From: Gammaproteobacteria bacterium
GTDB taxonomy: Bacteria > Pseudomonadota > Gammaproteobacteria > Steroidobacterales > Steroidobacteraceae
Length of the DNA: 64,000 bases
Assembly: GCA_025350055.1 (NCBI GenBank)
Contig: JANXYK010000066.1
Span: 62,001 to 126,000 of the forward strand
Reading direction: 5' to 3'
Each line of letters begins with the position of its first letter. The first letter of the stretch is position 1. The translations under genes were made by a program, and so were the position numbers. The notes below the pieces were generated by a model, which worked only from the letters and a program-made list of their open reading frames with translations, was not told the origin of the DNA and made no database searches. Shown piece after piece: positions 55,609 through 64,000 of this stretch.

Positions 55609-56316
55609 ATGAAGCCCTTGCTGGCGTTGTATGAGAAAGACCAGCCCTTCAAGTGGCAGCAGCTCAACCCGGCCAGGTTCGAGCATCACGAAGACTGGTT
55701 CAAAGCCATCAATCCTAACGGCCAGGTGCCGGCGCTGGTCGATGCGGGCAAGGTGATCACCGAGTCGACGGTGATCTGCGAATACCTGGAAGACCAGTAT
55801 CCCACTGCGGTTTCATTGCGCCCCGCCGATGCCTTTGACCGCGCGCAGATGCGCGTCTGGACCAAGTGGGTGGATGAATACTTCTGCTGGTGCCTGTCGA
55901 CGATCGGCTGGGAGCGCGTGATCAAGCCAATGGCCCGCGCGCTCTCGGACGCGGATTTCGAGGAACACGTCAGGAAGATCCCGATCCCGGAGCAGCAGAC
56001 CAAGTGGCGCAATGCGCGCAATGGTTTTCCGCAGGCCGTGCTCGATGAGGAGATGCGCAAGATCGGCGTGTCTTTCCGCAAGCTCGAGGCGCGGCTCGCG
56101 CAATGCACCTGGTTGGCCGGCGAGCAGTACACGCTCGCGGATATCTGCAACTACGCGATCGCGATCGATGCGCCCATGATCTTTCCTGAACTTGCCAATA
56201 CCCGCTATACGCCGCACCTGGTGGCCTGGCTCGAGCGCATGGATGCGCGGCCGGCAGTCAAGCGCATGATGGCCGATTGCAAACTGGAATTCACACCGCA
56301 GAAGGCTGCGGGCTGA
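55609..56316 (+). CDS. LigF-like beta-etherase (GST), N-terminally shortened
   Basis: 235 residues. NPNGQVPALVDAGKVITEST, VICEYLEDQYP, RVWTKWVDEYFCWCLSTIGW and PIPEQQTKWRNARNGFPQAV match the glutathione-dependent LigF beta-aryl-etherase of lignin catabolism. LigF begins with a beta strand and G-P-G-A-N-S before the S-x-K-P-L of helix 1; here the frame shows R-A-N-S-M-K-P-L but the preceding strand is absent, there is no upstream start, and ATG 55609 has no Shine-Dalgarno sequence. It may therefore be non-functional. The LigD homologue follows after 10 bases. It would cleave the beta-O-4 ether of a ketone lignin dimer. Confidence 0.8.
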   Translation: MKPLLALYEKDQPFKWQQLNPARFEHHEDWFKAINPNGQVPALVDAGKVITESTVICEYLEDQYPTAVSLRPADAFDRAQMRVWTKWVDEYFCWCLSTIGWERVIKPMARALSDADFEEHVRKIPIPEQQTKWRNARNGFPQAVLDEEMRKIGVSFRKLEARLAQCTWLAGEQYTLADICNYAIAIDAPMIFPELANTRYTPHLVAWLERMDARPAVKRMMADCKLEFTPQKAAG

Positions 56317-56326
56317 GGAAAATGCC

Positions 56327-57218
56327 ATGAAGAACTTCAGGGATCAGATTGCCTTCATCACTGGCGGCGCATCGGGTGCAGGCTTTGGCCAGGCTCAGGT
56401 CTTCGGTCGCGCAGGCGCTGGCGAAGCTAAAGGCCGAAGGGATTGTCGCGCACGGCATCCGGCTCGATATCACCGATCGCACCGCCTACGCCGCTGCCGC
56501 CGATGAAGTCGAGCGCGTGCATGGCGGTCCACCGACACTGCTGTTCAATACGGCTGGCGTCAACAGCTTCGGTCCGCTCGAGAATGCCACCTATGGCGAT
56601 TTCGATTGGCTGCTGGGCGTGAACCTCGGCGGCGTGGTCAATGGCATGGTGACCTTCGTGCCGCGCATGATTGCGGCCAAGCGCCCGGCCCATGTCGTGA
56701 CCACGGCGTCGGTGGGTGCATTCCTGCCAAGCAACATTGCTGCGCCGTACTCCGCCGCCAAGGCGGCAGTGGTCAGCCTGATGGAAGCCTACCGGCTGGC
56801 GCTCGCCAAGTACGATATCGGTGTGTCGGTGCGGTGTCCGGCGAATATCAAGTCGAACATCGCCGAAGCGACGCGCACGCGCACGCGCGATGCGCGCTTT
56901 GGCGCCACCGGCTTCATCGACAACGAGCAGTCGATCGCCTCGCTCCACAGCATCTACCGGCATGGCATGGAGCCGATGGAGCTCGCGGGCCACGTGAAGC
57001 GCGCGATCGAGGAGAACCAGCTCTACATCATTCCCTATCCCGAAACGCAGGCGCAGTTGCGCCAGCACTTCGATGCCATCGTTGCGGCCGTGCTGCCGAT
57101 GGAGGCCGACGCTGAAGTCGCCGCCAAGCGCGTGAAGGCGCTGCAGGACTGGATCGCCGGCGACGCCAAAGTGTTCATGCCGCCGCCACCTGCGGGCGCG
57201 ACGACCGACAAGCGCTGA
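56327..57218 (+). pseudogene. LigD-like C-alpha dehydrogenase with an N-terminal frameshift/deletion
   Basis: From ATG 56327: MKNFRDQIAFITGGASGAGF and GQAQVFGRAGA; after a frame change near 56410 the protein continues AQALAKLKAEGIVAHGIRLD and ends at 57218. NTAGVNSFGPLENATYGDFD, Y-S-A-A-K and NEQSIASLHSIYRHGMEP are those of LigD, which oxidises the benzylic alcohol of beta-aryl-ether lignin dimers before LigF acts. About 20 residues around the second strand (NAD specificity) are missing. A 289-residue product from ATG 56349 would lack the cofactor loop. Confidence 0.85.
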
Positions 57219-57221
57219 AGC

Positions 57222-58634
57222 TTACTGGTCGCCGTAGATCTTCATCAGCCGGTACAGGTAGTCGCGACACTGGTAGACCACGCTGACGCGCAGGTACTCG
57301 TTGAGCCCGTGCACGCCGTTGCCATCCGGATCGCCGTAGTCGCCGGAAATGCCATAAGTCGGAATGCCCACCGGCGTCAGGAACGCACCGTCCGTCGCAC
57401 CGGCTGACATCAGGCGCAATTGCGGTGTGCCAGGCCACATCTCGCTGGCCAGTTTTTCCGCCGGGCCGAGTACCTTGGGATCCAGCGGCGGCGGCGGGGC
57501 AGGGGCATTGCGCACCTCGCGCAGGCTCACATGCACACTGGCATCGGCGATCACCTGTTCCAGCGTCTGGCGCACCGTCTCGGCGCTCGTGCCGGGGAAG
57601 ATGCGGCAGTTCACGTTGGCATTCGCACGCTGCGGCAGCGCATTGGTGGCGTGACCGGCATTCAGCATGGTCGCCACGCAGTTGGTGTGCAGGATGGAGT
57701 TGACGTCCGGATCGTGCTCGAGCAGTGCGCGCGCGGGCTCGTTGCTCGGGTCCTTCAGCAGTTCGGTCAGTGCCTTCTGCTCCTCGGGCGTGCGGGTCGG
57801 GATCAGCCGCGTGAAATAGTCGCGCGTGGTTTCGTTGAAGGTGACCGCGAACTGGTGCGCCTGGATCTTCGCCAGCGCATTCGCCAGGTGATAGATCGCA
57901 TTGTCCGGGAGCGGACGCGAGCTGTGGCCGCCGCGATTGGTGACCTCGAGCGTGTAGTTCTGCGAGAGCTTCTCACCCACCTGGATACCCTGGAAGACGG
58001 GCTTGCCGTGTTCATCCAGCAAGCCACCGCCCCCTTCATTCAGCGCGAAGGCCGCGTCGATCAGCGCGTGCTCGTGGGTGGCCAGGTACTCCGCGCCGTT
58101 GAATGCACCGCTGGTCTCCTCGCCGCAGGTCAGTGCGAGCTTCAGCGCGTGCTTCGGCTGGTAGCCTTCCTGCTTAAAGCGCACCAGCGTGTCGACCCAG
58201 ATCGCCGCCATTTCCTTGTCATCGGCGACGCCGCGCGCATAGAAATTGCCGTTCTCCTCGACCAGCACGAAGGGATCGCGGGTCCAGTCCTCGCGCTTGG
58301 CCTCGACCACATCGAGGTGCGCCAGCATCAACACGGACCTCGCCTTGGGATCACGCCCTGCCAGTATCGCCACCACCCCGCCTTCCTTGGGGTGCTCGGG
58401 TACGCTGAAGAAATGCAGATCGCTGTCGCTGAAGCCCGCCGCCTTCAGATGCGCGCCCATCCGCTGCGCTGCCAGGGTGCAGCTACCCGAAGAGAGCGTG
58501 GTATTGGTCTCCACCAGCTCTTTATATAGAGCCCGGAAGGCCACCAGATCAGGAGTCATGGCCGGCGTGTCGGCCCACACGGGAAGCGAGAGCACGAGCG
58601 CAGCAGTGGCCGCGAGAACTTTGCCTGGTTTCAT
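57222..58634 (-). CDS. Secreted M20/M28-type metallopeptidase
   Basis: 470 residues with a signal peptide (VLAATAALVLSLPVWA). M20 zinc ligands are recognisable: His in VLMLAHLDVVEAKREDW, Asp in YARGVADDKEMAA, Glu pair in LTCGEETSGAFNG, and a C-terminal His in YGDPDGNGVHGLNEY. A dimerisation domain (RGGHSSRPLPDNAIYHLANA) lies between. It likely trims peptides or acylated amino acids in the periplasm. The gene faces an APC permease divergently, fitting peptide breakdown and amino-acid uptake. Confidence 0.92.
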   Translation of the reverse strand: MKPGKVLAATAALVLSLPVWADTPAMTPDLVAFRALYKELVETNTTLSSGSCTLAAQRMGAHLKAAGFSDSDLHFFSVPEHPKEGGVVAILAGRDPKARSVLMLAHLDVVEAKREDWTRDPFVLVEENGNFYARGVADDKEMAAIWVDTLVRFKQEGYQPKHALKLALTCGEETSGAFNGAEYLATHEHALIDAAFALNEGGGGLLDEHGKPVFQGIQVGEKLSQNYTLEVTNRGGHSSRPLPDNAIYHLANALAKIQAHQFAVTFNETTRDYFTRLIPTRTPEEQKALTELLKDPSNEPARALLEHDPDVNSILHTNCVATMLNAGHATNALPQRANANVNCRIFPGTSAETVRQTLEQVIADASVHVSLREVRNAPAPPPPLDPKVLGPAEKLASEMWPGTPQLRLMSAGATDGAFLTPVGIPTYGISGDYGDPDGNGVHGLNEYLRVSVVYQCRDYLYRLMKIYGDQ

Positions 58635-58666
58635 GTCGATCCCTGGTGATGGCCTGTAGTGGCTCG

Positions 58667-58672
58667 ATTATA
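58667..58672 (-). promoter_or_regulatory. Consensus -10 box for the M20 peptidase
   Basis: TATAAT on the minus strand lies 33 bases before the peptidase ATG. The matching -35 region (about 58690-58695) is poor, so the full promoter is tentative. Confidence 0.35.
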
Positions 58673-58773
58673 GGGGTATCGCGGCCGTGCTAGCATAGTG
58701 CGATCATCTGCGCGGCACTGCGCACGTATCGTTTTAGCAAGGACTTGCAGGAAGTCACCCAGGGAGCTACGGC

Positions 58774-60312
58774 ATGATGAAACACAAGGCTGCTGCTTCG
58801 GCCGACAGCGGCATGGAGCACTTCGGTTACCGCGAATCGCTCGATCGCAGCATCGGCGCGTTTGGCAGCTTTGCTGCCGGGGTCAGTTATATCTCGATCC
58901 TCACGGGTACCTTCCAGCTGTTCTACTTCGGCTTTGGTATGGCCGGACCTGCTTACCTGTGGTCGTGGCCGCTGGTGCTGGTTGGCCAGCTGGCAGTAGG
59001 CCTGTGCTTCATGGAGCTGGCGGCGAAATATCCCATCGCGGGTTCGGTGTACAACTGGTCCAAGCTTTTAGGTAGCCGCGTCGTGGGCTGGTCTTCGGGT
59101 TGGCTGATGCTCACGGCATCGACCGTGACGCTCTCGGCGGTGGTGCTGGCCTTGCAGCTCAACTTGCCGCGCCTGTGGAGCGGCTTCCAGATCTGGGGCG
59201 ATGGCAACGGCACCTATGACTTCGCCACCAACGCAGTGATCCTGGGTACGGTGCTGATCATCTTCACCACTGTCGTCAACGCGCTCGGTGTGCGCCTGAT
59301 GGCGATGATCAACAGCGCGGGTGTGTTCATCGAACTGATCGCCGCCTGTCTGATCGCGATCATCCTCGCGCTCAACATCAAGCGCGGTCCGGAAGTATTT
59401 TTCTCCACCAACGGGTATGGCGCCGGGCATGGTGGAGGTTTCCTCGGCGCATTCCTCGTGGCTTCGCTGGCTTCCGGCTACGTGATGTATGGCTTCGACA
59501 CCGCGAGTTCGCTGGGCGAGGAGACACACGAGCCACGACGTACCGCGCCGCGCGCCATCCTGCGCGCCATCCTGGCCTCGTTCGTGATCGGCGGTGCCAT
59601 CCTGGTGTTCGCGGTGATGTCGGCACCCAACCTGCACGATCCAAAGATCGGCGAGAGCAGCGGCGGCCTGCAGTATATCGTCGAGCAGGTGATGTGGGGT
59701 CCGCTGGGCAAGATCTTCCTGGTGTGCATCGTGGTCGCGGTGACCGTGTGCTCGCTGGCGGTGCATACGGCCGCCATCCGCCTGACCTTTGCGATGGCGC
59801 GCGACAATGCGTTGCCTTTCGGCGAACGCCTGGCGCGCGTGAATCCAGCGACGCAGACGCCGATCGTGCCGGCGGTGCTGATCGGCGTGATCGCCGAACT
59901 GATCCTGGTGGTGAACATCGGCCAACCGCAAATCTTTACGGTGTTGACCTCGATCGCGATCATCATGATCTACCTCGCATATCTCATGGTGACCGCGCCG
60001 CTCCTGAAGAAGCGGCTGCAGGGGCAGTGGCCGCCCGCTGACCTGCAGTCCGGCAGCTACTTCTGCATGGGTAAGTGGGGGATGCTGGTCAACATCATCG
60101 CCGTCGTCTGGGGCGCAGGCATGGCGCTCAACCTGGCCTGGCCGCGCGTCGCGGTGTACGGCTCGCCCTGGTACAACACCTGGGGCGCCTTCGTATATAT
60201 CGGCCTGATCCTGGGGTCGGGGCTGGCCTGGTATGGGCTCAAGGGCCGCCATCATATCGGCACGCTGGCTTCTCATGCGGCGGCCGAAGCAACGCCAGAC
60301 AAGTCGCGCTGA
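58774..60312 (+). CDS. APC-family amino acid/polyamine permease
   Basis: 512 residues, about twelve membrane spans. GSFAAGVSYISILTGTFQLF (TM1 loop), ELAAKYPIAGSVYNWSKLLG and GYVMYGFDTASSLGEETHEP are standard for the amino-acid transporter (AAT/ACT) subfamily that handles amino acids, GABA or ethanolamine. GGGAG precedes ATG 58774 by seven bases. Divergent from the M20 peptidase. Confidence 0.92.
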   Translation: MMKHKAAASADSGMEHFGYRESLDRSIGAFGSFAAGVSYISILTGTFQLFYFGFGMAGPAYLWSWPLVLVGQLAVGLCFMELAAKYPIAGSVYNWSKLLGSRVVGWSSGWLMLTASTVTLSAVVLALQLNLPRLWSGFQIWGDGNGTYDFATNAVILGTVLIIFTTVVNALGVRLMAMINSAGVFIELIAACLIAIILALNIKRGPEVFFSTNGYGAGHGGGFLGAFLVASLASGYVMYGFDTASSLGEETHEPRRTAPRAILRAILASFVIGGAILVFAVMSAPNLHDPKIGESSGGLQYIVEQVMWGPLGKIFLVCIVVAVTVCSLAVHTAAIRLTFAMARDNALPFGERLARVNPATQTPIVPAVLIGVIAELILVVNIGQPQIFTVLTSIAIIMIYLAYLMVTAPLLKKRLQGQWPPADLQSGSYFCMGKWGMLVNIIAVVWGAGMALNLAWPRVAVYGSPWYNTWGAFVYIGLILGSGLAWYGLKGRHHIGTLASHAAAEATPDKSR

Positions 60313-60332
60313 CTCAAATCCATCTGCGGAGT

Positions 60333-60364
60333 CTCCTCCGTACACGTCATCGTGTACGGAGGAG
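60333..60364. terminator. Perfect 14-bp hairpin after the permease gene
   Basis: CTCCTCCGTACACG (60333-60346), loop TCAT, and CGTGTACGGAGGAG (60351-60364) are exactly complementary. It lies 20 bases past the permease stop and 11 bases before the opposite-strand stump ends, so it could terminate both. No U-run follows on the plus strand. Confidence 0.6.
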
Positions 60365-60375
60365 TGGGTCTGGCG

Positions 60376-60655
60376 TTATTCGTCCGGGGTTACCTGAATC
60401 GCCGTTATCGTGCCGCTGAAGGAACCCTGGCCAACAGGCACCGCAGTGCTTTCATCAAACTCTGTCCACAGTGTGCCCGAGGGTGTGCCCAGATACTGCG
60501 TCAAGGCTAACCGGCCCGTGAAGCTGTTGCCGGAAGGGTCCACATTCACGATCTCGCGGATGGCCACGGGGCCGACATACTTGCCGGCATCGGGGCCGCC
60601 GAGCGCCAGGCACAGCGCAACGTGGTTGAGCTTGAAGCGATTGCGACCAGCCTGC
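60376..60655 (-). pseudogene. 3' stump of an unidentified protein
   Basis: The minus strand reads NRFKLNHVALCLALGGPDAG, VAIREIVNVDPSGNSFTGRL and GTLWTEFDESTAVPVGQGSF, then stops at 60376. It looks like the C-terminal part of a secreted or regulatory beta-rich protein; I do not recognise it. No start or 5' part remains, since at about 60655 it meets a plus-strand fragment. Confidence 0.45.
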
Positions 60656-61017
60656 CGCCGGCCACATCTACTATCGGCAGCTCGGCGAGCAGGTCAACAC
60701 GCTGCACCGGATGAATCTCGACGGCAGCGCCGATCTGCCGGGGGTATACCTGGCGCCCACCGACGGAGCAGCGCCGCAGCAGACATTCCCAGGCTGGCGC
60801 AGTTCGCGTTGGGCCAGGGACGGCAAGTCGCTGCTCGTCGAAGTGGGTGTAGACCCCAACTCGGAGCGCGAAGACCGCACGATCATGCTGCCTCTGGGCG
60901 CCGATAGCCTGCCGTTCAAGGGCGGAGCAGCTGCTGTCGGTCAGCGCGAATCCGGCCGTTTACGCTTACGTGAAGGAAACCAGCGAGCGGAATATCTTCC
61001 GCGTTCCTGTCCGCTGA
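60655..61017 (+). pseudogene. C-terminal fragment of a PD40/TolB-type beta-propeller protein
   Basis: The plus strand reads GHIYYRQLGEQVNTLHRMNL, FPGWRSSRWARDGKSLLVEV and EDRTIMLPLGADSLPF. After a frame change near 60920 it continues AEQLLSVSANPAVYAYVKET and SERNIFRVPVR, stopping at 61017. The W-x-x-D-G-K and Y-x-V-P-V-R blades are typical of PD40/WD40-like propellers found at the end of membrane-anchored transcription factors. The 5' part is absent and the frame is broken. Confidence 0.6.
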
Positions 61018-61241
61018 ATCTGTAGCGGCGCGAGCCCCGGCGGGGCGTTGTCTGGCAGCAACGAGCCGCAACTCGGCGCGCATAACCCGCCTGCGGGTGC
61101 GTGCCAACCGTAGCACCTTCGATACCGCTAACTCATTGGTAAAACGCTTTTTCCAGCTCCGTCGAGTTGCGTGCCGTGCAATAAAATGGTAACAAGCATC
61201 ACCGGGAAAATACCAATTACCCGAACATTGGGAGATGTAGC

Positions 61242-63962
61242 TTGATTACCACAAAAACAATCCATTTGAAGAGCCTGCTGGCCGCCACATTGCTCGGCCT
61301 GGCAGCGATGAGCGCCGGATTGGCTCAAGCGCAGACCGCGCCAGTCGCTGGAGCCAAAGACTCCAGCGATACTTCAAATCTCGAACAGATCATAGTCACA
61401 GGCACGCGCCGCATCGATCGCACGGTCACTGACTCAGCCTCACCGATTGACGTCATCTCGGCTACCGAATTTGCCGAGCAACCGACGGCAAACATGCTCG
61501 AGACGGTTCGCAACATCGTGCCTTCGTTCTTCGTCGGCCAGAACTCGATCTCAGACGCGTCGACCTTTGTGCGCGCACCATCGCTGCGTGGCCTGCCGGG
61601 TGACGAGACCCTGGTCATGATCAACGGCAAGCGCTTTAACCGCTCGGCCCTGGTACAGGTATACACGGGCGGTGATACTGGCTTGTCCTTTGGTTCACAC
61701 GGATCCGATATCTCCTCGATTCCTTCGCTGGCACTTTCCAGGCTCGAGGTGCTGCGCGATGGCGCCACGGCACAGTACGGGTCAGACGCCATCGCAGGTG
61801 TGCTGAACTACGGACTGCGTGAGAATTCCGGGTTCGAGGCACAGGCGCGTTATGGCCAGTACCAGGATCATGGCGACGGCAAGAGCTACCAGATCGCTGC
61901 AAATTGGGGCGTGAAGCTCGGCAGGGGTTTCATCAACCTGACCGGTGAATACGACGACGATGGGCAGACCAGCCGCGGCACTACGCGCCCGATCGCCTAC
62001 CAGTTCGCCCTGGAAAACCCGGCACTCGCCAACACACTGCCGCACTATCCGCTACCCGCACAGATCTGGGGCAACTCGCCGAGCCACGGCTACAAGTTCG
62101 TGCTGAATTCGGGGATCGACGTTACCGATTCGAGCAAGCTCTACTTCTTCGGCAATTTCGCCTTTAACCACGCGGACGAGAGTTTCAACTTCCGCTCCTC
62201 GTACGGGGGCCAGGCCAAACCGAATGCCTGCTTCACCTTCACCGATACCAATGGCGGCACGGAATGCGCGGGCGGCCGCTCGTTCTTTCAGTCGCCGTAC
62301 TACCTGACACCGTGCCCGACGGGCAACGCAACCTGCCTGCCTGGCGGCTACGTGAAGGATGCCAACGTCTTCTGGCTGGGTTCGCTTTATCCGGGCGGCT
62401 TCACGCCGCGCTTCGTCGGCGAGACGAAGCAGAGCTACGGCGTCCTCGGCTACAAGGGCAATTTCGCTTCGGGTCTGCGCTATGACCTCTCGGCCACGCT
62501 GAGCCGTAACTCGCTTGGCCTTTCCATGTACCGCTCGTTCAGCCCGTCCTTTGGCAAGGATTCGAACACCAGCTTCAACTTTGGTGACCTGATCCAGAAA
62601 GAGACGGATGCAAACCTCGACCTGTCGTACGACATCAATGCCGGGCTTGCGAGCCCGCTGACGCTGGCAGGCGGCCTCGAGTCGCGGCGTGAGACCTATG
62701 AAGCGACCTCGTCCGACCTGCAGTCCTACGGCGGCGGCGCCTACTCGGTTGCCCATGAACTGTTCGCCGAGACCGCGCCGGGGTCGGGGGTGTTCACCGA
62801 CACCAATTCCCGTACGGCAGTTAATGGCCCAGGGGCCAGCGGATACGCGGGAACGCTGCCCATCTTCGTAGGTTCGCACAGCCAGAGCAGCTATGCCGGG
62901 TACTTGGATCTCGAGGGCGACCTCACTTCGCGCTTTACCGCAGGTGCAGCTGCGCGCTACGAACACTACGACAGGATCGGCGGCTCCTCGGTGTACAAGC
63001 TCAACGGTATCTTCAAGATTGCTGACGGCGTGAAGATCCGCGCCACACTCGGCAGTGGGTTCCATGCCGCCTCGCCCGGCCAGGACAACACGCAGGTCGT
63101 GACGACGAGCTTCGTGGGGGTCAGATCGATCCAACAGGGTACCTTCCCGGTAACCAGCGCCGTCTCGCAGTTTTTTGGTGCCGTGCCGCTCAAGCCCGAA
63201 TACTCGAACAACTACGGCCTCGGTCTGGTGTTGAACCCTTCGTCCGACTACACGCTGACGCTGGACTGGTACAGCATCAAGGTGCGTGACCGCATCATCC
63301 TTTCGGAGTCTTTCCTCGTTACACAGGCCAAGATCGACGCAGCGACGGATCCTGTCCTGCACCAGCAGCTGGCCACCGTCGGCGACCAGGGCACGGTTCA
63401 GTATTTCACCAATTCGATGAGCACGCGCACGCAGGGCCTCGACCTCGTGTCGACCTGGCGCACGCGTCTCGCGGGCGGCGGTCTCAACGTCACACTGGCT
63501 TACAACTACAACGAGACCAAAGTCACCAAGTTCAATCCTGCACAAACCACGTATGACCAAGTCATCACGGCCGAAAGGCTGGCGCCCAGTCACCGCGCCA
63601 ACCTGCAAGCCAACTGGAGCAGGGGGCAGTGGTCGGTGGGAGCCGCCGAGCACTTCTATGGCTCGTGGCGTGACGAAACCGATTTTCCTTCAGGGGACAC
63701 ACCGTTCCGGCTCGGGCAGTTGTTCGGTGCGAAGTTCACGACTGATGTTAGTGCGAGCTATGAATTCGCAAACCACTTCACCGCTACGCTGGGTGGCTCG
63801 AACATCCTCAATGCCTATCCGGACAAGCTCCGGGGTGATAAGGCCACGCCGATCTATCCGATCACGGGCGGAGCCGACAACGGCATGGTCTATCCGCGCA
63901 ATGGCGGCCCATTTGGCTTCAATGGGGCGTTCTGGTATGCCCGCCTGCACGTGAAATTCTGA
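61242..63962 (+). CDS. Large TonB-dependent outer-membrane receptor
   Basis: 906 residues from TTG 61242, with GGGAG seven bases upstream. Signal peptide (LAATLLGLAAMSAGLAQAQ), TonB-box region LEQIIVTGTRRIDRT, plug with LEVLRDGATAQYGSDAIAGV, then a barrel ending NGAFWYARLHVKF. The length and the plug text TLVMINGKRFNRSALVQVY fit the group of receptors for larger organic substrates in Xanthomonas/Caulobacter-type bacteria. Substrate unassigned. The 224 bases upstream hold no recognisable gene. Confidence 0.93.
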   Translation: MITTKTIHLKSLLAATLLGLAAMSAGLAQAQTAPVAGAKDSSDTSNLEQIIVTGTRRIDRTVTDSASPIDVISATEFAEQPTANMLETVRNIVPSFFVGQNSISDASTFVRAPSLRGLPGDETLVMINGKRFNRSALVQVYTGGDTGLSFGSHGSDISSIPSLALSRLEVLRDGATAQYGSDAIAGVLNYGLRENSGFEAQARYGQYQDHGDGKSYQIAANWGVKLGRGFINLTGEYDDDGQTSRGTTRPIAYQFALENPALANTLPHYPLPAQIWGNSPSHGYKFVLNSGIDVTDSSKLYFFGNFAFNHADESFNFRSSYGGQAKPNACFTFTDTNGGTECAGGRSFFQSPYYLTPCPTGNATCLPGGYVKDANVFWLGSLYPGGFTPRFVGETKQSYGVLGYKGNFASGLRYDLSATLSRNSLGLSMYRSFSPSFGKDSNTSFNFGDLIQKETDANLDLSYDINAGLASPLTLAGGLESRRETYEATSSDLQSYGGGAYSVAHELFAETAPGSGVFTDTNSRTAVNGPGASGYAGTLPIFVGSHSQSSYAGYLDLEGDLTSRFTAGAAARYEHYDRIGGSSVYKLNGIFKIADGVKIRATLGSGFHAASPGQDNTQVVTTSFVGVRSIQQGTFPVTSAVSQFFGAVPLKPEYSNNYGLGLVLNPSSDYTLTLDWYSIKVRDRIILSESFLVTQAKIDAATDPVLHQQLATVGDQGTVQYFTNSMSTRTQGLDLVSTWRTRLAGGGLNVTLAYNYNETKVTKFNPAQTTYDQVITAERLAPSHRANLQANWSRGQWSVGAAEHFYGSWRDETDFPSGDTPFRLGQLFGAKFTTDVSASYEFANHFTATLGGSNILNAYPDKLRGDKATPIYPITGGADNGMVYPRNGGPFGFNGAFWYARLHVKF

Positions 63963-64000
63963 TACGGAGCGCTTGGAGTCTCAGACGGGCGGGAAGGCTG

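Overview
The window reads as a GC-rich gammaproteobacterial chromosome segment. AceK (isocitrate dehydrogenase kinase/phosphatase) sits behind isocitrate lyase, which points to Gamma- or Betaproteobacteria. Three TonB-dependent receptors, secreted glycosidases and several sphingomonad-like lignin-catabolism homologues suggest a free-living or plant-litter-associated lineage, perhaps Steroidobacterales/Nevskiales; that placement is inference. No tRNA, rRNA, CRISPR array, integrase or intact insertion sequence was seen.

Layout. 0-8.3 kb: aceA-aceK, a divergent XRE/Cys-rich regulator, a DUF485 + ActP acetate symporter pair and a DUF5610 protein, i.e. an acetate/glyoxylate-shunt module; its malate synthase is the distant glcB at 31.5-33.6 kb. 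8.3-23 kb: a TonB receptor, oxidoreductases, two aldehyde dehydrogenases, a complete PQQ quinohemoprotein dehydrogenase plus the remnant of a second one, a GST, an SDR and an O-methyltransferase. 22.4-28.7 kb: aromatic catabolism, with an intact aromatic-acid MFS transporter and intact LigA/LigB (protocatechuate 4,5-dioxygenase) embedded among remnants of LigW, an AraC regulator, benzoylformate decarboxylase, an MFS protein, a MetF-like enzyme and a zinc alcohol dehydrogenase. 28.7-41.4 kb: small hydrolases and oxidoreductases, GlcB, a decayed zinc ADH, a di-heme cytochrome c, and a LysR + choline-sulfatase operon with two divergent miniature genes. 41.5-55.5 kb: a sugar-acid dehydratase, a TonB receptor, an M24/2-hydroxyacid dehydrogenase pair, an MBL/MFS pair, a GH51 arabinofuranosidase and a mannosylglycerate-hydrolase-like glycosidase, i.e. 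hemicellulose/arabinose use. 55.6-57.2 kb: homologues of the lignin beta-aryl-ether enzymes LigF (etherase GST) and LigD (C-alpha dehydrogenase), both damaged at the N-terminus. 57.2-64 kb: an M20 peptidase, an APC permease, two gene stumps and a large TonB receptor.

The most notable property is the mixture of intact and broken genes. About fifteen loci carry frameshifts, in-frame stops, internal deletions or missing ends, concentrated in aromatic/lignin catabolism. At three places (about 14.1, 26.6 and 60.65 kb) two divergently oriented genes have both lost their 5' ends and are joined directly, as if a deletion had removed the shared promoter region. The segment looks like a lignin-aromatic catabolic region in mid-decay, with central metabolism (AceA/AceK/GlcB/ActP) kept. 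Sequencing or assembly error is the competing explanation for single-base frameshifts, but not easily for the many deletions of tens of codons.
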